This document shows positions 27,987-35,546 of a stretch of DNA of 64,000 nt, piece by piece. The stretch covers positions 248,001 through 312,000 of the forward strand of contig NZ_BMVO01000002.1 of NCBI RefSeq assembly GCF_014650755.1. The letters run 5' to 3'. The DNA is from Streptomyces chryseus. GTDB taxonomy: Bacteria; Actinomycetota; Actinomycetes; Streptomycetales; Streptomycetaceae. The position numbers and the translations under genes were made by a program. The first letter of the stretch is position 1. The number at the start of each line of letters is the position of its first letter. A model generated the notes under the pieces. It was given only the letters and a program-made list of their open reading frames with translations. It did not search any database and was not told where the DNA came from.

Positions 27987-28051
27987 CCTCCGGTAACCGA
28001 ACCGCCGCCCCACCCGTTCACACCGCATCCAGGACAAGGCAGTATCACCCT

Positions 28052-28870
28052 GTGGCCGATCTCATCACCATCGACGACCCCGACGACCCGCGCCTGAGCG
28101 ACTACACGGGCCTGACCGACGTCGAACTCCGGCGCAGGCGCGAACCCGCCGAGGGCCTCTTCATCGCCGAGGGCGAGAAGGTCATCCGGCGGGCCAAGCA
28201 CGCCGGGTACGAGATGCGGTCGATGCTGCTGTCCGCCAAGTGGGTCGACGTCATGCGCGACGTCATCGACGAGGTCCCGGCCCCGGTGTACGCCGTGAGC
28301 CCGGACCTCGCCGAGCGCGTCACCGGGTACCACGTGCACCGCGGCGCCCTCGCCTCGATGCAGCGCAAGCCGCTCCCGACGGCCGCGGAGCTGCTCGCGT
28401 CCACGCGCCGGGTCGTGGTCATGGAAGCGGTCAACGACCACACCAACATCGGCGCGATCTTCCGCAGCGCCGCCGCGCTCGGCATGGACGCCGTGCTGCT
28501 GTCCCCGGACAGCGCCGACCCGCTCTACCGCAGGTCGGTCAAGGTCTCGATGGGCGCGGTCTTCTCGGTGCCGTACGCCCGCCTGGAGTCCTGGCCCAAG
28601 GACCTGGAGCAGGTACGGGAGGCGGGCTTCAAGCTGCTCGCGCTGACGCCGGACGAGAAGGCCACGGTCATCGACGAGGCGGCTCCGCACCGCCTGGACC
28701 GGGTGGCCCTGATGCTCGGCGCGGAGGGCGACGGCCTGTCCCGGCAGGCGCTCGTCGCCGCCGACGAGTGGGTACGCATCCCGATGGCGCACGGGGTGGA
28801 CTCGCTGAACGTCGGTGCGGCCGCCGCGGTCGCCTTCTACGCGGTGGCGACGGGCCGCCCGCGCTCCTGA
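28052..28870 (+). CDS. TrmH/SpoU family RNA methyltransferase
   Basis: A 272-residue 2'-O-ribose methyltransferase of the SPOUT class acting on tRNA or rRNA. An N-terminal substrate-binding part (GLFIAEGEKVIRRAK) is followed by the knotted SAM domain with its three motifs: VNDHTNIGAIFRSAAALG (motif 1, catalytic Arg and Asn), ALMLGAEGDGLS (motif 2) and IPMAHGVDSLNVGAAAAVAFY (motif 3; last Asn-Val-Gly-Ala). The exact target is unknown. The GTG at 28052 matches the natural N-terminus but its ribosome site is weak. It follows the SirC-CobA gene by 65 bases and faces a convergent kinase gene over a 28-base gap. Confidence 0.92.
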   Translation: MADLITIDDPDDPRLSDYTGLTDVELRRRREPAEGLFIAEGEKVIRRAKHAGYEMRSMLLSAKWVDVMRDVIDEVPAPVYAVSPDLAERVTGYHVHRGALASMQRKPLPTAAELLASTRRVVVMEAVNDHTNIGAIFRSAAALGMDAVLLSPDSADPLYRRSVKVSMGAVFSVPYARLESWPKDLEQVREAGFKLLALTPDEKATVIDEAAPHRLDRVALMLGAEGDGLSRQALVAADEWVRIPMAHGVDSLNVGAAAAVAFYAVATGRPRS

Positions 28871-28898
28871 CCGGCGCCCCCAGGGGCGCGCCCGGGGT

Positions 28899-30155
28899 TC
28901 ACAGGAGCCGCGGGCCGTCCTGGTCCGGCCGCCGGTCCACGTCGGTGGGGACGCCCAGACTCCTCGCCGGTCCCTGACACCCCTGCGCCGCGGCGATCCC
29001 GAGGGCCACCAGCAGCGTCACCACGACGAAGACGACGAGGCGCTGCCGCAGCAGCCTGGGGTTGGCCGGACGCCGCCCGGCGGACGTGGTCCTGGTCCCC
29101 GGCCTCGTTCCGGGCCGCCCGTTCGTACGCCCGCCGGAACGCGTCGTACTGCGCCCCGCCGAGGGCCGGGAGCCCGGCCGCGGGGCGGAGGAGCGCGGGG
29201 CGTGCGCGCGCGGCGCGGGCGTGCCCGGCGTACGCCCCCGCTCGGTCTCCTGGTCGACGTACCGCTCGGCGAGCCGCCCCGTGGGCCGGTCGTGATCGGC
29301 GCGGGGATGCGGCGGGCGTGCGTCGCCGACGCCCTGCGCCTCCCGGGCCGCGATCTCCTTGAGCCGCATGGAGAGCTGGAGCGTGCTGGGGCGCTCCTCG
29401 GGATCCTTGGCGAGGCAGGCCCGCACCAGCGGCGCGAGAGCGTCCGGCACGCCGTACAGCTGCGGCTCCTCGTGGACCACGCGATACAGCATGACCTCGG
29501 AACTGCCCTGTCCGAAGGGGGAGTCAGCGGTCGCGGCGTACGCCAGCGTGGCCCCCAATGCGAACACGTCCGTGGCCGGGGTGACCGCCGCGCCGCGCAC
29601 CTGCTCGGGGGCGAGGAAGCCGGGGGAGCCGACGGCCGTGCCGACGTGCGTGAGGGTGCTCGCCCCGGTCGCCCAGGCGATGCCGAAGTCGATGATCCGC
29701 GGGCCCTTGGGGGACAGGAGGATGTTCGACGGCTTGAGGTCGCGGTGGACGACACCGGCCTCGTGCACCGCCAGCAGGCCCTCCGACAGCGCCGCGCCGA
29801 TGGAGGCCACCTCGGAGGCGATCAGCGGCCCCTCCTCGCCCACCTTGTCGTGCAGCGAGGGGCCGGGTACGTACTGGGTCGCGAACCAGGGCCGGTCCGC
29901 CTCCAGGTCGGCCGCGACCAGCCGGGCCGTACAGCCGCCGCGAATCCGTCGCGCGGCAGAGACCTCGCGCGCGAAACGCGACCGGAACTCCTGATCCTCC
30001 GCCAGATCCGGCCGGATGACCTTCAGCGCGACGCGCTGCCCCCGCCGGTCGGAGCCCAGGTAGACGACCCCCATGCCGCCCGCTCCGAGCCGCCGGTGAA
30101 GCCTGAACGAGCCGACGACACGCGGGTCCTCGCGCCGGAGCCGCATCATCGCCAT
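28899..30155 (-). CDS. Serine/threonine protein kinase with one membrane anchor
   Basis: A 418-residue Hanks-type kinase. The catalytic domain (about 14-275) has the P-loop GAGGMGVVYLG, ATP lysine in VALKVIRP, catalytic loop VHRDLKPSNIL, DFG in IIDFGIAWA and the GSPGFLAPEQV activation segment. A Pro/Arg-rich linker (about 290-365) leads to one transmembrane helix (LVVFVVVTLLVALGIAAA, about 372-390) and a short outer tail of about 28 residues without PASTA or other sensor domain. The ligand and substrates are unknown. The ATG at 30155 is used; a second ATG lies two codons later. A small conserved-looking gene is divergent from it. Confidence 0.93.
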   Translation of the reverse strand: MAMMRLRREDPRVVGSFRLHRRLGAGGMGVVYLGSDRRGQRVALKVIRPDLAEDQEFRSRFAREVSAARRIRGGCTARLVAADLEADRPWFATQYVPGPSLHDKVGEEGPLIASEVASIGAALSEGLLAVHEAGVVHRDLKPSNILLSPKGPRIIDFGIAWATGASTLTHVGTAVGSPGFLAPEQVRGAAVTPATDVFALGATLAYAATADSPFGQGSSEVMLYRVVHEEPQLYGVPDALAPLVRACLAKDPEERPSTLQLSMRLKEIAAREAQGVGDARPPHPRADHDRPTGRLAERYVDQETERGRTPGTPAPRAHAPRSSAPRPGSRPSAGRSTTRSGGRTNGRPGTRPGTRTTSAGRRPANPRLLRQRLVVFVVVTLLVALGIAAAQGCQGPARSLGVPTDVDRRPDQDGPRLL

Positions 30156-30386
30156 GTCCGTCCCCTACCTCTGGTGGGGCCTTCCCCACTCCGCCGCTGA
30201 CCGGTCCGTTCGACGTCGCACAGCTTACGTACCCGTGGCCCGGTGTGCTCATAGGCCGCGCCCTCGCGAACCGATCGATTGTCAGTGCCGGGTGGGAAAC
30301 TTGAAGAGTGGTCAGAGGGCGGCCGATGCGCCGCCCCCGGCCCGTGCGAAGTCTCAATGGTCCGTCGCAGAAGGGGGATTGGATCA

Positions 30387-30623
30387 ATGAAGGGCGATCG
30401 CGTGGAGATAGTGGTGGACGCGGGAGACACGACCCGTACGTACGAAGTGGTGGCCAGCCGGGCAGGCCGGCGGGTGGAGACAGCGGTCCGCAGGGGAGTG
30501 GTGGAAGTGAGCGAAGTCACCCGCAGCGGCTCCGTGGTACGCACGGCGCGGTTCATGGCGACCAGGGTGCTCGCCCTGGTCGAACAGCCGGTCCCCAGGG
30601 AGGACGCCTCCGAGCAGTCCTGA
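30387..30623 (+). CDS. Small basic protein, unknown function
   Basis: A 78-residue soluble protein (MKGDRVEIVVDAGDTTRTYEV at the start, quoted in part) with alternating short beta-type strands and a C-terminus MATRVLALVEQPVPRED. I know it only as a hypothetical protein typical of streptomycetes; no domain is assigned. The ATG at 30387 has AAGGGGG nine bases upstream, and in-frame codons farther upstream do not look coding. It is divergent from the kinase gene. Two GC hairpins follow the stop, so it is probably a single-gene transcript. Confidence 0.75.
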   Translation: MKGDRVEIVVDAGDTTRTYEVVASRAGRRVETAVRRGVVEVSEVTRSGSVVRTARFMATRVLALVEQPVPREDASEQS

Positions 30624-30635
30624 CACCGCGAGCGC

Positions 30636-30690
30636 GCGCGGGGCGGGGAGCGCCCCCTCCGGGAAGACCCCAAGAGGCGGGGCCGCCTCT
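30636..30690 (+). terminator. Two consecutive GC hairpins
   Basis: GGGGCG/CGCCCC (30640-30656) and AGAGGC/GCCTCT (30673-30690) follow the small basic-protein gene. Either may end its transcript. Confidence 0.5.
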
Positions 30691-30867
30691 CCACCCTGGG
30701 GAGTACGTCGCGGGGTGGTCGCTCATCCTCCGGGAGGCCCGGCAATCAGTACGCGGGCATGACGCCCCCGTCCCCCCGCGCCCCTAATGTTGAGGTCAAG
30801 CGGCGGGTGAAGCACTCGTCCCCCGAGGTCAGACACCCGCCGCTGCCAAAACGACAGGAGAGGGACC

Positions 30868-31074
30868 ATGGCGGACACGGCATCACGCACGATGATCCGT
30901 ACGCACGGACGCAGGGCATCCGCCGCGTTCGGCACCCGCCCTTCGGGCACCCGCCACCCCCTGGTGGCGACGGCCATGGTCCTTCCCCTCGCGGCACTGC
31001 TGGTCGTCCTCTTCGGAGGCTGGGAAGCAGTGGTCACCCAGGCGTCGTCCGTGGGCGTGATGCTCGGGCGCTGA
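30868..31074 (+). CDS. Small single-pass membrane protein
   Basis: A 68-residue protein with a Ser/Arg/Thr-rich N-terminus and one membrane helix (PLVATAMVLPLAALLVVLFG, about 31-50). The ATG at 30868 has an excellent ribosome site AGGAGAGG five to seven bases upstream, which is why I accept this short gene. Function and partners are unknown; it has its own promoter region of over 200 bases and is followed by the canonical terminator at 31167-31208. Confidence 0.75.
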   Translation: MADTASRTMIRTHGRRASAAFGTRPSGTRHPLVATAMVLPLAALLVVLFGGWEAVVTQASSVGVMLGR

Positions 31075-31493
31075 GCGGCGCCCACGGCCCCGGTAGAGCG
31101 GACCGGGCCAGGACATCCGGCCATTTCACTACCCCGTGGGGACGGGGGTGCGGCGGACGGCTGCGTTTGCCCGGACAGCTGGGGAGCTGTCCGGGCAACG
31201 CCTTTTTCCCGCCGGGACGCAGGCTCCGCGCCGCGCTGTGCCGGTGTTCGGGGCCTGTCTCCGTTCGGTCGGGAGACGCGGTGGGGAAGAGACCCAGCAC
31301 GGCACGTAGGCTCCCGGTCGGCACGACGCGCACTACACCGCACAGCACCACACCACTCCGCCCGCACCGCACCGCACCCACGAGCACCGCAACGCCACGC
31401 CGCGGCGCACCCGACCACACCGCGCGCCCCGCGACACCGCGCCGCACCACACCGCGCGCACCGCGACACCGCACCGCAGCCCCGGGGGAGCCC
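31075..31493 (+). other. Gap with terminator and T-depleted tract
   Basis: After the terminator, bases 31320-31485 are almost free of T (about two in 165) and consist of CAC, CCG, GCAC and ACCGC motifs, some repeated (ACACCGCGCGC twice, GCGACACCGC twice). No gene is seen here. It directly precedes the GTG of the APH-type kinase. Confidence 0.6.
31167..31208 (+). terminator. Canonical intrinsic terminator
   Basis: TTGCCCGGACAGCT (31167-31180) pairs perfectly over 14 bp with 31185-31198 around a GGGG loop and is followed by CGCCTTTTT. It ends the small membrane-protein transcript. Confidence 0.93.
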
Positions 31494-32552
31494 GTGACCG
31501 TATCCGTCGCGCAGGCGCTGAGCGCCGTCGCGCACGCCGCCGCGCCCCACGCCGCCGCACCGCCCTCCGCCCCCGCGCCGACGCCCCCGCCCGCCCCGCC
31601 CTGCGCGTGCCCCCGCCCCGACGTGCTCGCCGACCGGCCCGACGGCACGGTCGTGCGCCACGGCGCCGTCGTCGCGAAGTCGCACGCCCCCGGTACCGAT
31701 GCCGCCGCCCTCACCGCCCGTATCGCGACAGCCGCCCATCCCCTGCTGGCCGGCATCCTCCTCCCGCCCCTTCCCGTACCGCCGGCGCCGAGGAGCGCCG
31801 CCCGCGCGACCGGGCCGCAGGGTTTCACGGCGGAGCTGCACGGCCGGCCCGTCTCCCTGTGGCCGTACGGAACGCCCGTCGACCCCGATGACCCCGACGC
31901 CGCCCCCTGGGAGGAGGCCGCGACGCTCCTGGCCCGGCTGCACGCGACCGCCCCGGGCGCGCTCCAACTCCCCGCGCCCCTGCCGCCCATGCGCGGCCCC
32001 GCGAAGGCGGCCCGAGCCGTCGCGCGGATGCGGGCGTCGGGCCCGCACACCGCCGGCGCGGCCACCGCCGTGCTCCGCGCCTGGGCCGGGCTGCCCGCTT
32101 GGGCCCGCGACGAGGCCCCGCCCCCGCCCGCCCGGACGGCCCTGTGCCACGGAGACCTCCACCTCGGACAACTGGTCCGCGCCCCGTCCGGCGCCCCGCG
32201 CGAGGACCGCTGGCTGCTGATCGACGTGGACGACCTGGGCGCAGGCGACCCCGCCTGGGACCTGGCCCGCCCCGCCGCCTGGTACGCAGCGGGGCTGCTC
32301 GCCCCGGACGTCTGGAACCGCTTCCTCGGCGCGTACCGGGCGGCGGGCGGTACGGCCGTACCCTCCGGTGGCGATCCCTGGCCCCAACTCGACGTGCCCG
32401 CCCGCGCCCTGACCGTCCAGACCGCGGCCCTCGCCCTCGCCAAGTCCGCCGTCGGCGAACGGCCGCTGGACGAAGTGGAGGAGCTGGTCGTCGACGCCTG
32501 CGCCCGTATCGCCTCGCTCCCGCCCGAGTTGGAGTGCGAAGCCCCGTCGTAG
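31494..32552 (+). CDS. Aminoglycoside phosphotransferase family protein
   Basis: A 352-residue kinase-like protein of the APH/choline-kinase fold. After an Ala/Pro-rich N-terminus the substrate-binding part carries WPYGTPVDPDD; the catalytic Brenner motif is LCHGDLHLGQLV (about residues 217-228) with catalytic Asp, and the metal motif is IDVDDLGAGDPAWDLA (about 243-258). Such proteins phosphorylate aminoglycosides, macrolides, maltose, amino alcohols or metabolites; nothing here indicates antibiotic resistance. The GTG at 31494 has GGGGGAG only three bases before it, so a start a few codons downstream is possible. It is followed by a zinc-ribbon gene after 68 bases. Confidence 0.85.
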   Translation: MTVSVAQALSAVAHAAAPHAAAPPSAPAPTPPPAPPCACPRPDVLADRPDGTVVRHGAVVAKSHAPGTDAAALTARIATAAHPLLAGILLPPLPVPPAPRSAARATGPQGFTAELHGRPVSLWPYGTPVDPDDPDAAPWEEAATLLARLHATAPGALQLPAPLPPMRGPAKAARAVARMRASGPHTAGAATAVLRAWAGLPAWARDEAPPPPARTALCHGDLHLGQLVRAPSGAPREDRWLLIDVDDLGAGDPAWDLARPAAWYAAGLLAPDVWNRFLGAYRAAGGTAVPSGGDPWPQLDVPARALTVQTAALALAKSAVGERPLDEVEELVVDACARIASLPPELECEAPS

Positions 32553-32620
32553 GGTGAACGGACCGTCGCCGGGCATGCATTCCGGCGATGCCGAACCGAC
32601 GGCGAGGAGTTGACCCGATC

Positions 32621-32920
32621 ATGCAGTGCCCCAAATGTCATGCGGCGATGCACACGTACAACCGCAACGGTGTCCAGATCGAGCAGTGCAGTGGCTGCCG
32701 CGGGATATTTCTCGACTACGGCGAGCTGGAGTCCCTGACCCGCCTCGAATCGCAGTGGACCCAGCAGGCCCCGCCCCCGCCGGCGGCCCCGCAGGCCTAC
32801 CCCCCCGCGCCCGCGCCCGCCTGGGGCGCCCCGCAGCACGGCCACCACGGCGGGCACCAGGGAGGCCACCACGGCGGACACCGCCAGAAGGGCTTCGGCC
32901 GGATGCTCTTCTCGTCCTGA
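32621..32920 (+). CDS. Small zinc-ribbon (TFIIB-type) protein
   Basis: A 99-residue protein. The first 45 residues are a zinc ribbon: CPKCHAAM and CSGCRGIF supply four cysteines, as in the zf-TFIIB domain; FLDYGELE follows as in this family. The rest is Pro/Ala-rich and then His/Gly-rich (GHHGGHQGGHHGGHR), which may bind more metal, ending in KGFGRMLFSS. The ATG at 32621 is chosen; GGAG lies 11 bases upstream. An ATG at 32588 has no ribosome site. No function can be assigned. A strong terminator follows the stop. Confidence 0.88.
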   Translation: MQCPKCHAAMHTYNRNGVQIEQCSGCRGIFLDYGELESLTRLESQWTQQAPPPPAAPQAYPPAPAPAWGAPQHGHHGGHQGGHHGGHRQKGFGRMLFSS

Positions 32921-32935
32921 CCGGACCGGCACACG

Positions 32936-32973
32936 AAGCAGCCCCCGGCCGATGTCCCGGCCGGGGGCTGCTT
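32936..32973. terminator. Terminator between zinc-ribbon gene and tRNA array
   Basis: AAGCAGCCCCCGGCC (32936-32950) pairs perfectly over 15 bp with 32959-32973 around an eight-base loop. It can stop both the plus-strand gene and the minus-strand tRNA transcript, whose last tRNA ends at 32982. Confidence 0.85.
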
Positions 32974-32981
32974 GCTGGTGG

Positions 32982-33053
32982 TGCGCGATACTGGGATTGA
33001 ACCAGTGACCTCTTCCGTGTCAGGGAAGCGCTCTCCCGCTGAGCTAATCGCGC
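32982..33053 (-). tRNA. tRNA-Val (GAC), copy 3 of the array
   Basis: A 72-base cloverleaf: acceptor GCGCGAT/ATCGCGC, D-arm TAGCTCAGCGGGAGAG, anticodon loop CTGACAC with anticodon GAC, T-arm ACTGG-TTCAATC-CCAGT. CCA is not encoded. It is identical to the next copy at 33092. Confidence 0.97.
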
Positions 33054-33091
33054 GGGTTCATTCAGTTGATCCTGCGGTCCTGCTGACTGCG

Positions 33092-33163
33092 TGCGCGATA
33101 CTGGGATTGAACCAGTGACCTCTTCCGTGTCAGGGAAGCGCTCTCCCGCTGAGCTAATCGCGC
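33092..33163 (-). tRNA. tRNA-Val (GAC), copy 2 of the array
   Basis: Identical in all 72 bases to the copy at 32982, with the same GCGCGAT acceptor stem and anticodon GAC. The spacing of 110 bases and the shared CCCGCGCG flank suggest a recent tandem duplication. Confidence 0.97.
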
Positions 33164-33192
33164 GGGACGGACACCCGTTTCGGGCGATCCAG

Positions 33193-33264
33193 TGGACGAT
33201 ACTGGGATTGAACCAGTGACCTCTTCCGTGTCAGGGAAGCGCTCTCCCGCTGAGCTAATCGTCC
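33193..33264 (-). tRNA. tRNA-Val (GAC), copy 1 of the array
   Basis: Same body as the two other copies, but the acceptor stem is GGACGAT/ATCGTCC: two base pairs are changed on both sides, so pairing is kept. Anticodon GAC, 72 bases, no encoded CCA. Confidence 0.97.
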
Positions 33265-33265
33265 T

Positions 33266-33339
33266 TGGAGGTGGAGACGGGATTTGAACCCGTGTAGACG
33301 GCTTTGCAGGCCGTTGCCTCGCCTCTCGGCCACTCCACC
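33266..33339 (-). tRNA. tRNA-Cys (GCA)
   Basis: Acceptor GGTGGAG/CTCCACC, anticodon loop CTGCAAA with GCA, T-arm CGGG-TTCAAAT-CCCG, and encoded CCA (33266-33268). It ends two bases before the Val gene downstream in the array. Confidence 0.97.
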
Positions 33340-33379
33340 AGGAGTGAATGACAGGGGTTCGGGAAGATCCCCCACACCG

Positions 33380-33452
33380 AGCGGACGACGAGATTCGAAC
33401 TCGCGACCCTCACCTTGGCAAGGTGATGCTCTACCAACTGAGCCACGTCCGC
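33380..33452 (-). tRNA. tRNA-Gly (GCC)
   Basis: First tRNA of the minus-strand array Gly-Cys-Val-Val-Val. Acceptor GCGGACG/CGTCCGC, D-arm GGCTCAGTTGGTAGAGC, anticodon loop TTGCCAA with GCC, T-arm CGAG-TTCGAAT-CTCG; 73 bases without CCA. Confidence 0.97.
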
Positions 33453-33596
33453 TTGTCTTGCCGGGGCGTTTCCCTGTCCCGGCGACGTGTTGAACTCTAG
33501 CGGATTCCGGGGCCAGTACAAAAACGCGTTTGTGCAGCGTGCTGCGCTGCCTCCGCCCCGGCGCAGGTCATCGCGGTCCGCTCTAGACTCGGGGCC

Positions 33597-34661
33597 GTGC
33601 ACGACCTTCCCCCTTTGGCCCGCTTCGGCGGCCTTGTCGCCTCCGATCTGCGCGATGTGACCAGCGATCCCGCCGCACTCGACTCCGCCGGCTTCTGGGC
33701 CGTCACCGCGGACTTCGAGGGCGGTCTCGTGTGTGCCCGCTTCGGCGACGTACGCACCGAGCCGGTCCCCGCCCCGGTGCCCGGCGCCTGGCACGGGCCC
33801 TCGGCCGGTGACTGGACGTCGTCGATGGACCGCGCCGCGTACACGGCGGGGGTGCGCCGCATCCGTGAGCACATCGCCGCCGGCGACGTCTACCAGGCCA
33901 ACCTGTGCCGCGTCCTGACCGCACCGCTGCCCGACCGGGCCGGTGCGCGGGCCGACGTGGACGCGCTCACCGCCCTGCTCGCGCGGGGCAACCCGGCGCC
34001 GTACGCGGGAACGATCCGGCTGCCCGCGCACGGCGTCGAGATAGCCACCGCTTCCCCCGAGCTCTACCTGCGGCGCGACGGGCGGACCGTCGAGTCGGGG
34101 CCCATCAAGGGCACCGGGCGCACGGCCGGCGATCTCCTGGAGAAGGACCACGCCGAGAACGTGATGATCGTCGACCTGGTGCGCAACGACCTCGGACGGG
34201 TCGCCGTGGCCGGCTCCGTGACCGTGCCGGAGCTGTGCGTGGTCGAACCCCACCCCGGCCTCGTCCACCTGGTCTCCACCGTGCGCGCCGCGCTCGCGCC
34301 CCGCGCCGGATGGGCCGAACTGCTCGGGGCGACGTTCCCGCCGGGTTCGGTCACCGGCGCCCCCAAGTCGAGCGCCCTGGCGATCATCGAGGCGCTGGAG
34401 ACCGCGCCGCGCGGTCCGTACTGCGGAGGCATCGGCTGGGTCGACGCCGACCGCGGCACCGGCGAGCTGGCCGTCGGCATACGCACCTTCTGGATCGACC
34501 GCGCCCTCCCCGGCGGCCCCGTCCTGCGGTTCGGTACGGGCGCGGGCATCACCTGGGGCTCCGACCCCGAGCGCGAGTGGGCGGAGACCGAACTCAAGGC
34601 ATCCCGGCTGCTCGCGGTAGCGTCGGGCACTTACCGGGAGACGGGAAGGACCGCGTCATGA
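33597..34661 (+). CDS. pabB: Chorismate-binding protein, probable aminodeoxychorismate synthase component I
   Basis: A 354-residue member of the anthranilate/ADC synthase component I group, joining chorismate and ammonia to 4-amino-4-deoxychorismate for folate. The C-terminal chorismate domain has AGDVYQANLCR, GPIKGTGRT, KDHAENVMIVDLVRND and the signature FPPGSVTGAPK. The N-terminal part is shorter than in full PabB (about 450 residues). The GTG at 33597 lies seven bases after a TAGACT -10 box (33584-33589) with no ribosome site, so the mRNA is probably leaderless. The stop overlaps the pabC-type start (ATGA), which supports the p-aminobenzoate assignment over anthranilate or salicylate synthesis. 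The tRNA array is divergent. Confidence 0.9.
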   Translation: MHDLPPLARFGGLVASDLRDVTSDPAALDSAGFWAVTADFEGGLVCARFGDVRTEPVPAPVPGAWHGPSAGDWTSSMDRAAYTAGVRRIREHIAAGDVYQANLCRVLTAPLPDRAGARADVDALTALLARGNPAPYAGTIRLPAHGVEIATASPELYLRRDGRTVESGPIKGTGRTAGDLLEKDHAENVMIVDLVRNDLGRVAVAGSVTVPELCVVEPHPGLVHLVSTVRAALAPRAGWAELLGATFPPGSVTGAPKSSALAIIEALETAPRGPYCGGIGWVDADRGTGELAVGIRTFWIDRALPGGPVLRFGTGAGITWGSDPEREWAETELKASRLLAVASGTYRETGRTAS

Positions 34662-35479
34662 AACTCTGGGTCGACGGCGGGCTGCGGGATGCGGCGACCG
34701 CCAGGGTGTCCGTACTCGATCACGGACTGACCGTGGGCGACGGCATCTTCGAGACGGTGAAGGCGACCGCCGGGCGGACCTTCGCCCTCACCCGCCACCT
34801 GGACCGGCTGGCCCGCTCGGCGCGCGGTCTCGGGCTGCCCGAGCCCGACCTCGACGAGGTGCGCCGGGCCTGCGCCGCCGTGCTGGAGGCCAACCCCATG
34901 GCGCTCGGCCGGCTGCGGATCACGTACACCGGGGGCCTGTCACCGCTCGGCTCCGAGCGCGGCGACACCGGCCCCACCCTGATCGTCGCGGTGGGGGAGG
35001 CGGCCCGCCGGCCCGACAGCACCGCCGTGATCACCGTCCCCTGGACGCGCAACGAGCGCGGCGCGCTCACCGGCCTGAAGACCACGTCGTACGCGGAGAA
35101 CGTCGTCGCCCTCGCCCGCGCCCACGAACGGGGCGCGTCGGAGGCGCTGTTCGCGAACACCGTCGGGCGACTCTGCGAGGGCACCGGCTCGAACGTCTTC
35201 GTCGTAGTCGAAGGCCGGCTGCTGACCCCGCCGGTCTCCTCCGGCTGCCTGGCCGGGATCACGCGCGCCCTGGCCGCCGAGTGGACGGGCGCCGAGGAGG
35301 CCGATCTGCCGATGGACGTCCTGGAGCGGGCCGACGAGGTCTTCCTGACGTCCACGCTGCGCGACGTGCAGGCGGTGCACCGGGTCGACGGCCGTCAACT
35401 GCCCGGCGCGCCGGGCCCGGTGACGGCCAAGGCGATGCGGGTCTTCGACGAGCGGGCCGCGTCCGACCTGGACCCGTAG
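34658..35479 (+). CDS. pabC: Aminodeoxychorismate lyase (class IV aminotransferase)
   Basis: A 273-residue fold-type IV PLP enzyme. With PabB it would release p-aminobenzoate from aminodeoxychorismate. Visible family features: SVLDHGLTVGDGIFETVK at the start, the PLP lysine in LTGLKTTSYAENVVALARA (about Lys145-150), and GRLCEGTGSNVFVV plus ERADEVFLTSTLRDVQAV near the end. The ATG overlaps the pabB stop by four bases, so the two are coupled. Class IV aminotransferases also include branched-chain and D-amino-acid enzymes, but the linkage favours PabC. Confidence 0.9.
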   Translation: MKLWVDGGLRDAATARVSVLDHGLTVGDGIFETVKATAGRTFALTRHLDRLARSARGLGLPEPDLDEVRRACAAVLEANPMALGRLRITYTGGLSPLGSERGDTGPTLIVAVGEAARRPDSTAVITVPWTRNERGALTGLKTTSYAENVVALARAHERGASEALFANTVGRLCEGTGSNVFVVVEGRLLTPPVSSGCLAGITRALAAEWTGAEEADLPMDVLERADEVFLTSTLRDVQAVHRVDGRQLPGAPGPVTAKAMRVFDERAASDLDP

Positions 35480-35546
35480 GCCGCCCGGCCAGGGTGTCCG
35501 CCCCGCGGGGATGACGGACGGCCGTCCGGCGGGTAGAACTCCCCTG

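Noticed and set aside
26034..28037. A 667-codon minus-strand frame across the SirC-CobA gene
   Set aside because: Antisense shadow; the plus-strand gene has clear catalytic motifs and a good ribosome site.
31320..31485. CRISPR array suggested by repeated CACC/ACCGC motifs
   Set aside because: There are no repeats of constant length and spacing and no cas genes; it is a low-T tract.
31494..32552. Aminoglycoside resistance gene
   Set aside because: The Brenner motif shows an APH-type fold only; there is no cluster context or closer motif match, so resistance should not be claimed.
33453..33596. tRNA-associated integration (att) site
   Set aside because: No integrase, no direct repeat of a tRNA 3' end and no foreign-looking DNA is seen around the tRNA array.
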